NCBI GenBank assembly: GCA_910577315.1
Contig: CAJTME010000003.1
Location: forward strand, 1 to 64,000
Reading direction: 5' to 3'
Origin: an uncultured Muribaculaceae bacterium
GTDB lineage: Bacteria > Bacteroidota > Bacteroidia > Bacteroidales > Muribaculaceae
Length of the DNA stretch: 64,000 nt
Shown: positions 16,918 through 24,783 of the stretch, piece after piece
Layout: each line of letters begins with the position of its first letter
Position numbering within the stretch: the stretch's first letter is position 1
Translations under genes and position numbers: made by a program
The notes under the pieces: generated by a model
What the model saw: the letters and a program-made list of their open reading frames with translations, nothing else
Database searches by the model: none
What the model was told of the DNA's origin: nothing

Positions 16918-17904
16918 TCAAAGATCCCAGACGAGGTACATGGCACCCCAGGTGAAGCCCGCACCGAAGGCGGTGAGGATGAGTTTGTCGCCTTTTTTGA
17001 GCTGTGCCTTGAATTCGTCGAGGCAGAGGGGAATGGTGGCGGCGGAGGTGTTGCCGTAGTGCTGAATGTTGACGAGCACTTTTTCCATGGGGAATTTGGC
17101 ACGGTCGGCAACGGCCTCGATGATGCGGAGGTTGGCCTGATGGGGGATGAGGTAGGCCACGTCGTCGGCGGTGAGGTTGTTGCGCTGCATCACGTCGAGG
17201 GTCGAGGTGAGCATGTCGGTGACGGCGTTTTTATATACGTTGCGTCCGTCCTGGAAGAGGTAGTGCTTGCCTGCGTCGAGAGTTTCCTGCGATGCGGGGA
17301 GAACCGAGCCACCGGCTTCCATGAGGAGATGGTCGCGGCCGCGGCCATCGACGTGGAACACGGCGTCGATTACGCCAACGCCCTGCTGCTCGGTGGGTTC
17401 AACGAGCACAGCACCGGCACCGTCGCCGAAGAGGGGGCAGGTGGCGCGGTCCTGATAGTTGACCATCGACGACATTTTCTCGGTGCAGACTACGGCCACG
17501 CGCTTGTAGAGGCCCGAACGGATGTATGCGTTCGCGTCCTGCAGGGCCACGATGAAGCCGGCGCATGCGGCCTGGATGTCGTAGGCATAGCAGTTGGAAA
17601 GGCCGGCGCCGTGGGCGATGACCGAACCAGTGGAGGGGAAGCGGTAGTCGGGGTTGGAGGTAGCACAGATAAGAAGGTCGATTGAGGCGGGGTCGATTGA
17701 ATATTCGGCCATCAACTTCTCGAGGGCCTTGATACCCATGTATGAGGAGCCTGCACCTTCTTTTCGGAGGATACGGCGCTCCTTGATGCCGACGCGGGTG
17801 GTTATCCACTCGTCGTTTGTCTCGACCATCTTCGAGAGCATTTCGTTGTCGAGGATGTCGTCGGGCACGTATGAAGATATAGCGGAAATGCGAGCGCTGA
17901 GCAT
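16918..17904 (-). CDS. fabH: 3-oxoacyl-[acyl-carrier-protein] synthase III
   Basis: This 328-residue condensing enzyme starts fatty acid synthesis from acyl-CoA and malonyl-ACP. The catalytic triad is visible: Cys114 in IQAACAGF, His in YLIPHQANLRII (about residue 250) and Asn in QHYGNTSAA (about 280). The N-terminal WITTRVGIKERR and the C-terminal GAGFTWGAMYL (CoA/ACP site) are typical. It follows rpmF by 136 bases in the conserved DUF177-rpmF-fabH order. Confidence 0.95.
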   Translation of the reverse strand: MLSARISAISSYVPDDILDNEMLSKMVETNDEWITTRVGIKERRILRKEGAGSSYMGIKALEKLMAEYSIDPASIDLLICATSNPDYRFPSTGSVIAHGAGLSNCYAYDIQAACAGFIVALQDANAYIRSGLYKRVAVVCTEKMSSMVNYQDRATCPLFGDGAGAVLVEPTEQQGVGVIDAVFHVDGRGRDHLLMEAGGSVLPASQETLDAGKHYLFQDGRNVYKNAVTDMLTSTLDVMQRNNLTADDVAYLIPHQANLRIIEAVADRAKFPMEKVLVNIQHYGNTSAATIPLCLDEFKAQLKKGDKLILTAFGAGFTWGAMYLVWDL

Positions 17905-18040
17905 GAGGTAAGTATGTGAGGGTGGTAAAGTAAACTATACAAAAAACCGAACCCTTCAGCCCTCAGCCAAGCCAATCAGGCGAAGCATTCGGGGCCAAAG
18001 GCGGTTTCTATTCCTTTCCGGATTTAGAAAGGATGGACAA

Positions 18041-18226
18041 TTAGAGGGCAGCGTCTTTTACGATTGCCTGCTTGCCGCGGTAGTAGCCGCATTCGCCGCA
18101 GACAGTGTGATAGATGTGCCAGGCACCGCAGTTGGGGCAGAGTGCGAGCGTGGGCTCAACAGCCTTGTCGTGGGTGCGACGTTTTGCGGTGCGAGTTTTC
18201 GATTGCTTGCGTTTAGGATGTGCCAT
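18041..18226 (-). CDS. rpmF: 50S ribosomal protein L32
   Basis: A 61-residue ribosomal protein with the N-terminal AHPKRKQSKTRTAKRR signature and a CPNCG...HTVCGECGYY zinc-ribbon (four Cys present). It lies between DUF177 and fabH, the standard bacterial arrangement linking ribosome and lipid synthesis genes. A small 7-bp hairpin (18012-18033) follows its stop and might modulate read-through into fabH. Confidence 0.97.
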   Translation of the reverse strand: MAHPKRKQSKTRTAKRRTHDKAVEPTLALCPNCGAWHIYHTVCGECGYYRGKQAIVKDAAL

Positions 18227-18271
18227 TGTTGCTTATTGTTTATTATTTTGATTTACATTCGTTCATTGATG

Positions 18272-18865
18272 TCATTCACCGTCGGAAGCCGAGTCGGAGC
18301 CCATGCCGCGGAGGGCGTCCCAGCGGGGATCGGAGGGAGCGTCGGCGGCGGAGTCGATTTCGTCGATTGAATCGAGCATCTCGTCCTGGAGGTCGGCGTC
18401 CTCGCCGGTGCCGTGGGCGCGGTGCTTCTTGAGCAGGGCGCTCATCGCCCGGTTGCACTTTCCGAGGGGATGTACGTGCTTGATGGGGATTGCGAGCACC
18501 ACGGTGTCGTAGAGCATGTAGGCCACGTTGAGGAAGTTGTCGCCCTGAGGAATCACCAGGAGGTCGTCGGACTCGTCGTTGTAGTCGTCGCCATACTCGA
18601 CATTGATGTTGTAGGTGGTGTCGATTGGCAGCACGAGGTCGTCAAGGCAGCGGTCGCAGAGGAGGGTGACTGTGCCTGATATGGTGAACGCGAGCGCGTA
18701 GATGTCGTTGTGATGTTCAACGACAAGATGAACGTCGAGGTCCGCGTCGCGCACATCGGCGTTTTCCATATTGGCGAAGAATTGCTTGTCGAGCTTGTAA
18801 TCAAACTCGTGCACGCCCTCGCCAAGCGATTTCAGGGGCAGCTTGAAAGCTGTGAACTTTCCCAT
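18272..18865 (-). CDS. DUF177/YceD-family protein
   Basis: The start at 18865 gives MGKFTAFKLPLKSLGEG; a longer reading would run through the promoter. The 197-residue product has the family core: VVEHHNDIYALAFTISGTVTLLCDRCLDDLVLPIDT (a CDRCL cysteine pair) and an acidic C-terminal third (KCNRAMSALLKKH then DDAD-rich). In plants and E. coli the family takes part in 23S rRNA maturation or its coupling to lipid genes. It is the first gene of the rpmF-fabH transcript. Confidence 0.88.
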   Translation of the reverse strand: MGKFTAFKLPLKSLGEGVHEFDYKLDKQFFANMENADVRDADLDVHLVVEHHNDIYALAFTISGTVTLLCDRCLDDLVLPIDTTYNINVEYGDDYNDESDDLLVIPQGDNFLNVAYMLYDTVVLAIPIKHVHPLGKCNRAMSALLKKHRAHGTGEDADLQDEMLDSIDEIDSAADAPSDPRWDALRGMGSDSASDGE

Positions 18866-18888
18866 AAGGCGATTGGTGAAAAACTTTG

Positions 18889-18919
18889 CAAAGTTACGCA
18901 ATATCTCGGAAAGCGCAAA
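18889..18919 (-). promoter_or_regulatory. Promoter of DUF177-rpmF-fabH
   Basis: Minus strand TTTG (18919-18916), 19 bases, TAACTTTG (18896-18889), 24 bases before the DUF177 start: a canonical Bacteroidetes promoter. Confidence 0.82.
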
Positions 18920-18937
18920 GTTTTAACTATTTTTTAT

Positions 18938-18945
18938 TATCTTTG
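18938..18945 (+). promoter_or_regulatory. -7 element (TATCTTTG) of the divergent membrane-protein gene
   Basis: TATCTTTG 18 bases before the ATG at 18964, facing away from the DUF177 promoter. No good TTG at -33 was seen. Confidence 0.5.
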
Positions 18946-18963
18946 CAGCGTTTTTTCACAACC

Positions 18964-19737
18964 ATGAGCAGTAAAAACCAGGACATATTTCAGGATAGCC
19001 CGCTGAAAGACAGCATCCGGGCAAAGATTGACAATTCGTTTACGGCCATTCCCGACACCAAGCCCCTGCAAGGCGGCGGCCAGGACAAGGCTGCCAAAGG
19101 AAACGCGAAGGCTCCCGGCAAGGGAGCCGCCGCGGCGCGTTATGTCATCGGAGCAATTGGCCTCATCCTCGTGCTCGGATTATACATGGCGTCGGCCATG
19201 CTGCTGAGCGACACGCTGATGCCGGCGTGGCTGCCATGGGTCATCGCAGTCCCGGTGGCGCTTGCGACGGGGCTGCCGTGCGGCCAGTGGTGGCACGTGG
19301 TTACCGGCTGTTGGAAACGGTGGGTGAACATGACGGTCCACGTGGTTGTGGTTACAGCCGTGCTGGCGTTCTCATTCGTGCTGGCCAACGATCGCGGCGC
19401 AAAGGGTGAACCGGTGAAGACAGAAGTGACCGTTGAGCGCCTCTACCGCGAGACGCGCCACCACACAAAAAGGGTGTCGCGGCGCCATTATGCGCAGGGA
19501 CCCGCCTATTACGTATATTTCGCCACCGTGCGCTTTGCCGACGGGCAGACCCGCAACTGCAGCATATCCAAGGAACTGCACGACAAGCTAACAGCCGGGC
19601 AGGCGGCGACTGTCGAGACACGCGAGGGACTGTTCGGATATGACGTGTACGACCCGAAGACCCTGTCGCAACCCGGCATGGACAAAAAGAAGAAAAAAAG
19701 CCGCCGCACGCGCTACGTCGGCCCAAGGCCGAGGTAA
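18964..19737 (+). CDS. Membrane protein of unknown function
   Basis: A 257-residue protein starting MSSKNQDIFQDSPLKD. After a hydrophilic N-terminal 60 residues come three membrane segments (YVIGAIGLILVLGLYMASAML; LPWVIAVPVALATGLPCG; VHVVVVTAVLAFSFVLA, up to about residue 140). The soluble C-terminal part has two or three strands (YYVYFATVRFADGQTRNCSI) and a lysine/arginine-rich tail. It is transcribed away from DUF177. It resembles no family I can name. Confidence 0.7.
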   Translation: MSSKNQDIFQDSPLKDSIRAKIDNSFTAIPDTKPLQGGGQDKAAKGNAKAPGKGAAAARYVIGAIGLILVLGLYMASAMLLSDTLMPAWLPWVIAVPVALATGLPCGQWWHVVTGCWKRWVNMTVHVVVVTAVLAFSFVLANDRGAKGEPVKTEVTVERLYRETRHHTKRVSRRHYAQGPAYYVYFATVRFADGQTRNCSISKELHDKLTAGQAATVETREGLFGYDVYDPKTLSQPGMDKKKKKSRRTRYVGPRPR

Positions 19738-19749
19738 AAGGCGCGGACG

Positions 19750-20586
19750 TCATTCCACATCAACATAGACGTATGAAGTTCCACGCGCGCTCCATATGCC
19801 GTATCCGCCCTGTATGTTGCCACGCAGTGACATTGAGGCGCTTATGAACTGCGAACCGCCGAACATCACAGCGTTGTCGTAATCAGTCCAGAACCGATAG
19901 ACGGGTTCTTCCACCCGGGAAAGTCCGACCTCAAGCCGGCTTCCGACATGAAAATTCGACACGTAGCTGGCTGTATCGAGCATGTTTTTCGGACAATAAA
20001 CCGGCATTTCTATTTTCTCTCCCGGAGTTTCAGCGACAATTGTGCCCATCATGGCTGGATAGGGCCTTGTTTTCTCCAATAAATCCCTCACGGTAACACA
20101 ATAATATGCGGGACAATCTTCGGGCGCCATAAAGCTCAGTGTGGCGGTCCTCAAAGAATCGTTTCCCTCTATCGCCGCAAGTCTCAACGAGGATATTTCA
20201 GTAGGGAGCGGCATCCGGCATGACGCCTCTGCATGCAGTTCGGCATAATCCGCAACGACAGTGTATGTGCGCCCCGGCTCCCCTTTCATGTCGAACGTAT
20301 AATATCGGTAAGGAGGAAAATAGCCGTCAGCAAGGCTGCCTGTCATGACTACGGTGCGGGAACCGTCTGAAATCGTAACCTTCCCCCACACTATCATTTT
20401 GTCAATCAACGAAGCGGCTGCCTCATCAGAAGTAACCGAAGCGGTGAACATCACCACGGGATAGCCATCCGAATCAATCCATCCTTCGATGACGGGCAAC
20501 ACGGGGATGCCGTCTGTGCCGTCATCGTCGCAACCGCAGACCACAGTTGCCATGAGCATGACCATCAACAAATGTCCAGTTCTCAT
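19750..20586 (-). CDS. DUF4249-family lipoprotein
   Basis: A 278-residue lipoprotein with a signal sequence ending in a lipobox (MATVVCGC). The start of the mature part (VIEGWIDSDGYPVVMFTASV) and the segment VWGKVTISDGSRTVVMTGSL match the DUF4249 family, whose genes sit next to TonB-dependent receptors in Bacteroidetes. It starts five bases after the receptor gene. Expected to lie at the outer membrane, on the cell surface or facing the periplasm; its cargo is unknown. Confidence 0.83.
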   Translation of the reverse strand: MRTGHLLMVMLMATVVCGCDDDGTDGIPVLPVIEGWIDSDGYPVVMFTASVTSDEAAASLIDKMIVWGKVTISDGSRTVVMTGSLADGYFPPYRYYTFDMKGEPGRTYTVVADYAELHAEASCRMPLPTEISSLRLAAIEGNDSLRTATLSFMAPEDCPAYYCVTVRDLLEKTRPYPAMMGTIVAETPGEKIEMPVYCPKNMLDTASYVSNFHVGSRLEVGLSRVEEPVYRFWTDYDNAVMFGGSQFISASMSLRGNIQGGYGIWSARGTSYVYVDVE

Positions 20587-20591
20587 ATCAG

Positions 20592-22694
20592 TTAAAATTG
20601 AATGGTGTAGCCCAGCGAGGGCAGAAAACGGTATAACGAGGCAACTTCCTTAACGCCGAATGTTCCCGAAGCAATATCGACCACCTGTTTGCGCAACTCC
20701 ACGTTGCGGTGTCCGTAGGCATTTATCAATGTGAAATTAACCAAATGCCTTATTATGCGGCCGGCAGCCTTTTGGTCCACGTGCCATGTCGCAGACAAAT
20801 CAAGCCGGTGATATGTAGGGAAACGGGCTGAATTCAGGTCTCCGTATTCCGTGATAAGGTTTCCAGCGATTACGTACATGGCGCGTGCAGGCGTATATGG
20901 ACGTCCGGACGCAAGCGCGAAAACAGCCCCAAGATCCCAATGGCTGTCTAAACGGACACCCACATCCGCGTTAAAGGAAAACCCAGGGTCGGTTCGTCCG
21001 CGTATCCAGCGGTCCAGCCCGGCATAGCGACGGCGAGCGACGCCAAAACCGCCCGACAATGTGAAATTCAGCAGCCCCGCATCTTTCCGAAGGATGAGAA
21101 AAAGCCCCAAATTATGGCCGTCGCCTTCAATCAGGTATTTATACGCGTCATAATTCACATCGAGCAAATCAAGTATCTGTCCGTTATATTCAGGCTGCCC
21201 GAGCACCCTTCGCCAGTAGGCTTCCACCGACAGGGCCATGCCGGTGCCGGCCAGCGATCTTGAATAGTTCACCACCGCCGAATAGGAAGTCTGCGCAGGC
21301 GCCTTATAGTTTGCTGTCAGCCAAAAGTCGCTCGACATACCAGTTTCAGAAAAACCGACTTGATGGAGGAACTGCCTGTACTTGCCGAGATGCAGGCTGA
21401 GCAAGCCAAAAGAAGGACGCCATGAGAGTGTTAGCCTGGGATCAATCGAAAACACTTTATATCCGTCTGAATTAAGGAATCCTGAGCATGACAACCCGGC
21501 TTTAAGATTCAATAAAGATGAAAGCTCACAATCAAGCCCGGCGTAAGTCCTTATTTCAAGCGCCCTGTCATTGCCGTGGCCAGCACCGGCGTACTCGCGT
21601 CCCAACCCGGAGATGTCAACGCTCTGCAAAGCAGCATCGTAGCCATTAACTTCATATCCTGAAGAAAGCGACACCCTTTCCGACCCCACATCCGCGACAT
21701 TTATGTCTCCGGCGAGTCCATACATACCTATCGAAGACGGCACATCCATATAGAACTGCGGCATTGAAAGATTAAGCTTGTTTGAGAACCTGCTGACATA
21801 AAGACGATGGTGAGAGGTGACAGGGCCGACATGTCGCCAATGCACGGACAACAAGTCGTTCTTCCATCGCAATGATGTGCCAAGTACGTAATTTGAATCA
21901 TCGTAGCGCAAATGGTCATTGCTGCGGAACCAATTCAGATATATCACATTATCCTCATCAACCTCATAGTTCAAGGTCACATTGAAATCATTGAAGTCAT
22001 AAAACAGATCCGTCTCTTTCTTACGCAGCCAAGGGCCGTATATCTGGTCCACATACGAAATACGGCCCGAAACTATCGCTGAGAACCGTTTGAAAAACGG
22101 CAGTTTCAGGGTGGCCGACGATGACAGGAGGCCGACATTGACCAATCCTTCAAATCCGCTCGCATGATTGTGGGCCTCAAAATCAAATCTCGCGCCCAAC
22201 CGGGCCGGGAATGACGCATCGTGTATGTTCCTGCTGAAATGAACCGCCCTGAAATGCGGTGTATTGAATGTCGAGAATATGCCTCCGAACCGATACGGAA
22301 AGAAAACCGGGACACGGTCTATTCGATAGACCGTCTGGGAAGATTCAGCTCCATCCACCATCAGTCCGGCACCGTAATCACCGACGGTATTCACTCCGGC
22401 GATATGCTTTACGGAATTGACGACATCAATTTCGCCCATCGATCTCGATCCGAAAGCAAGAGCCGAGGTGTTGAAGCGCATGTCACCGCCATCAAGGAGC
22501 TTCACGGACGACTGTCCCGACGCGGTGACGCTCACTTCATTCAAGTGATAGGCAGCCGAATCGGCCGGTTCGGCCGCCACCCCGTCGATGCCAGCCAAAA
22601 GAAGCGCACATATACATAAAAAGTACAGCCCGATGGATGGTGGCATCGGAGCTGTACTTTTGTGATATAAAGAAAGCGATTTTCTGGGCTTCAC
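20592..22694 (-). CDS. TonB-dependent receptor of the DUF4249 type
   Basis: A 700-residue outer-membrane receptor: signal sequence (IGLYFLCICALLLAGIDGVAA), a TonB-box/plug region starting YHLNEVSVTASGQSSVKLL, plug segments (VKHIAGVNTVGDYGAGLMVDGAESSQTVY) and a beta barrel ending in LPSLGYTIQF with the terminal Phe. No CarboxypepD-reg-like or SusC-type extension is present. The start at 22694 gives a basic n-region and lies four bases after the lipoprotein stop; an in-frame ATG at 22646 is possible but lacks positive charge. A hairpin (22619-22661) lies over this start region. Confidence 0.85.
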   Translation of the reverse strand: MKPRKSLSLYHKSTAPMPPSIGLYFLCICALLLAGIDGVAAEPADSAAYHLNEVSVTASGQSSVKLLDGGDMRFNTSALAFGSRSMGEIDVVNSVKHIAGVNTVGDYGAGLMVDGAESSQTVYRIDRVPVFFPYRFGGIFSTFNTPHFRAVHFSRNIHDASFPARLGARFDFEAHNHASGFEGLVNVGLLSSSATLKLPFFKRFSAIVSGRISYVDQIYGPWLRKKETDLFYDFNDFNVTLNYEVDEDNVIYLNWFRSNDHLRYDDSNYVLGTSLRWKNDLLSVHWRHVGPVTSHHRLYVSRFSNKLNLSMPQFYMDVPSSIGMYGLAGDINVADVGSERVSLSSGYEVNGYDAALQSVDISGLGREYAGAGHGNDRALEIRTYAGLDCELSSLLNLKAGLSCSGFLNSDGYKVFSIDPRLTLSWRPSFGLLSLHLGKYRQFLHQVGFSETGMSSDFWLTANYKAPAQTSYSAVVNYSRSLAGTGMALSVEAYWRRVLGQPEYNGQILDLLDVNYDAYKYLIEGDGHNLGLFLILRKDAGLLNFTLSGGFGVARRRYAGLDRWIRGRTDPGFSFNADVGVRLDSHWDLGAVFALASGRPYTPARAMYVIAGNLITEYGDLNSARFPTYHRLDLSATWHVDQKAAGRIIRHLVNFTLINAYGHRNVELRKQVVDIASGTFGVKEVASLYRFLPSLGYTIQF
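22619..22661 (-). other. Hairpin over the TonB receptor start region
   Basis: An 11-bp stem (22619-22629 with 22651-22661) continues after one bulged A into a 6-bp stem (22630-22635 with 22644-22649) around an 8-base loop; on the minus strand it ends in five T. It looks like an intrinsic terminator but lies within the receptor reading frame, with an in-frame ATG (22646-22644) at the top of the stem. Confidence 0.7.
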
Positions 22695-22698
22695 AGAT

Positions 22699-24054
22699 TT
22701 ATCTCACGCTATCCCAAACCTTTTCGTAGCTCTTCACGAGGCTTTCCCAGAGGTCTTCCACGCTTGTGAAGCCTGATTCGAAATACTCGTCAAATGAGTA
22801 TGTCGTCTCATCCGAATTAAATTTGATCAGCGGTTCAATCATATATTCCCAACTGTTGTAGCCCCAGCTGTCAAAGGTATATTTCCACAGGAGGGTTGCC
22901 TGCACCGTCTCTTTATTGTTGTACCTTACATCAGCACGGACATTGGAGTTCAGAGCCTCCACTGCCGATTTGACAGCCGATTCGGCTTCGTCGCGCGTGT
23001 CGTATTCCCAGTATCCGTAGGAGTCGTTCAGGGCCTTATATACGGAACGGTTGTAGGTTGCAACGCCATCAATACGGACCTTGTTAAGAAGTGAAACGGT
23101 GGCAGTACCGTCCTGAAGCAGGGACATAAGTTTGTTTTCAGTGTCATCATCCATTTCACGATAGAAATCGATGTCGCAAAGGTGACTGCCATTTACGGTT
23201 GCAGCTGTATTTGCGAGAAGTTCACCCGACACCTTCAGGCTCGATGTCTGAGAGACCTGGCTGTCTGTGCCGTCAGCTTTCACAGCAGCCTCAAGATTAG
23301 CGGCCACAACACTTGCGGCAACGTTAAACTTATGACCGGAGAGGCTGATGTCGGAATTTACCTTTGCCGTCACAAGGGTTGTACCTGCATTTGCAAGGGT
23401 AACGGTCACCTCTTTGGGAATACGGAATTTATACACCGTTTCTTCCTCATAATCGACATAACTTCCATTTTCGTAATCGTAATAGTAGTCATCCTCAACA
23501 TATGAAATCTCACCGTCTGAGGTAGAGCTGGACGCGACAGCCTTCAGTTCGCACTGTTTACCCGTAGCATCCGTGAACTTGAAGATGATGTCGTTGCTGT
23601 CGCCGGTCTTGACCCAGCGGCTGGCCGCAGGTTCATAGACGCCCTTGAAAAGTTCAAAGTTCAGGTCATAGGTATAGACCACGGCTGCTGTCCCTGCGCG
23701 GGAAGCATCACCCGTCGACAATGCCTTGGCGAGTTCACGCACGTAGCGGCCAGGGATTGAGCCGGTTTCGGTCGGTTCAACCTCAAACTCATCGGGCGCG
23801 TCAAGGTCGCCATATTCGTCGCAGAAGTAGCTGCACAACACTATTACATCACGTTGATCAGCCGCCTTGAACTTGTTGAGGGCTTCGGTCGCAGTTTCTT
23901 CAAGGAACTTTTTACTTTCGAGTGGCGACAATTGTTCCATTTCGCCTTTCGGATCATCAGGAGTGTCAGGTTCTTTAGGATCCTTGTCGCTGCAGGCTGC
24001 CATGGAAAGCATAAGCATGGCAGAAGCCGGCAATAATAAATATTTTTTCAACAT
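22699..24054 (-). CDS. Lipoprotein of unknown function
   Basis: A 451-residue lipoprotein: signal MLKKYLLLPASAMLMLSMAAC with a lipobox cysteine, then an acidic, proline-rich linker (KDPKEPDTPDDPKGE) that is typical of surface-exposed Bacteroidetes lipoproteins. The body is mostly alternating charged and hydrophobic strands with an unusually Asp/Tyr/Glu-rich patch (VEDDYYYDYENGSYVDYEEE, about residue 185). It is the first gene of an operon with the TonB receptor and the DUF4249 gene, so it may act in the same uptake system. No family recognised. Confidence 0.72.
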   Translation of the reverse strand: MLKKYLLLPASAMLMLSMAACSDKDPKEPDTPDDPKGEMEQLSPLESKKFLEETATEALNKFKAADQRDVIVLCSYFCDEYGDLDAPDEFEVEPTETGSIPGRYVRELAKALSTGDASRAGTAAVVYTYDLNFELFKGVYEPAASRWVKTGDSNDIIFKFTDATGKQCELKAVASSSTSDGEISYVEDDYYYDYENGSYVDYEEETVYKFRIPKEVTVTLANAGTTLVTAKVNSDISLSGHKFNVAASVVAANLEAAVKADGTDSQVSQTSSLKVSGELLANTAATVNGSHLCDIDFYREMDDDTENKLMSLLQDGTATVSLLNKVRIDGVATYNRSVYKALNDSYGYWEYDTRDEAESAVKSAVEALNSNVRADVRYNNKETVQATLLWKYTFDSWGYNSWEYMIEPLIKFNSDETTYSFDEYFESGFTSVEDLWESLVKSYEKVWDSVR

Positions 24055-24080
24055 TGCTATGATTGGTTATATTTCAGACG

Positions 24081-24111
24081 CAAAGTTAAAAAAATATATC
24101 TACCCCCCCCC
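24081..24111 (-). promoter_or_regulatory. Lipoprotein-TonB-DUF4249 promoter with a C9/G9 tract
   Basis: TAACTTTG (24088-24081, minus strand) lies 27 bases before the start codon. Where the -33 element should be, the coding strand carries a run of nine G (24111-24103 as C on the plus strand). No TTG is present at normal spacing. Confidence 0.6.
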
Positions 24112-24129
24112 GTTAATTTTTGTTAAAAA

Positions 24130-24771
24130 TCACTTGCGACCGAAGTCGGCGGGGATTTCGCCCCAGGCTTCGGTGTCCCATTTCAGGAGGGGGTTGGGGA
24201 TGCGGTGTGTGGCGAGCCATGCGTCGGCACGGGCGAGTATCTGCATGAGGCGGGCGTTGGCGGCGTCGGGCACGATTTTGGTGTTGCTGTGGCCGCGGCG
24301 TATCCAGCTGAGGGCCGTGCGGGAGTCGGAGTAAATGGGGGTTGTGGTGTCGCCGGAACGCGCCAGAAGGGCCGCCACGTGGATGATGGCGAGGTATTCG
24401 CCGATGTTGTTGGTGCCTCCGTCGAGGGGTCCGACACGGAAAAGCTCGACACCGTCGGCCACCCTCACGCCGCGGTACTCCATCGGTCCGGGATTTTTTG
24501 AGCAGGCACCGTCGACGGCTATCGCGTCGAGGCGGATGCCTGGGATGGCGGTGTAGTCCACTTTCATATTTATATGTTTGGCAAGCTCGCGGGCAAAGGC
24601 AAGATGTTCGCGCGGATTGCCGCGGAAGGCCGCAGTGGCCTCGGCCTGGGTGGAGTATGACTTATATTTTGCGCCCGGAAAGCCGTCGACCTGGTCGAAG
24701 CACTCCTCCCAGGTGTCATAGATTCCGGGGGCCCGGCCTTCCCAGACTACATAGAATTTGCGTTTTTCCAC
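24130..24771 (-). CDS. rnhA: Ribonuclease H I with N-terminal viroplasmin domain
   Basis: A 213-residue RNase H that removes RNA from RNA-DNA hybrids. The first 45 residues (RKFYVVWEGRAPGIYDTWEECFDQVDGFPGAKYKSY) form the Caulimovirus-type (viroplasmin) hybrid-binding domain. The catalytic domain has Asp in IAVDGACSKNPGP, Glu in NNIGEYLAI, Asp in IYSDSRTALSWI and Asp in WGEIPADFGRK. All four acidic residues are present. It lies 12 bases downstream of the alanine-dehydrogenase-like gene. Confidence 0.93.
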   Translation of the reverse strand: MEKRKFYVVWEGRAPGIYDTWEECFDQVDGFPGAKYKSYSTQAEATAAFRGNPREHLAFARELAKHINMKVDYTAIPGIRLDAIAVDGACSKNPGPMEYRGVRVADGVELFRVGPLDGGTNNIGEYLAIIHVAALLARSGDTTTPIYSDSRTALSWIRRGHSNTKIVPDAANARLMQILARADAWLATHRIPNPLLKWDTEAWGEIPADFGRK

Positions 24772-24783
24772 TTTCGGTGTGTG

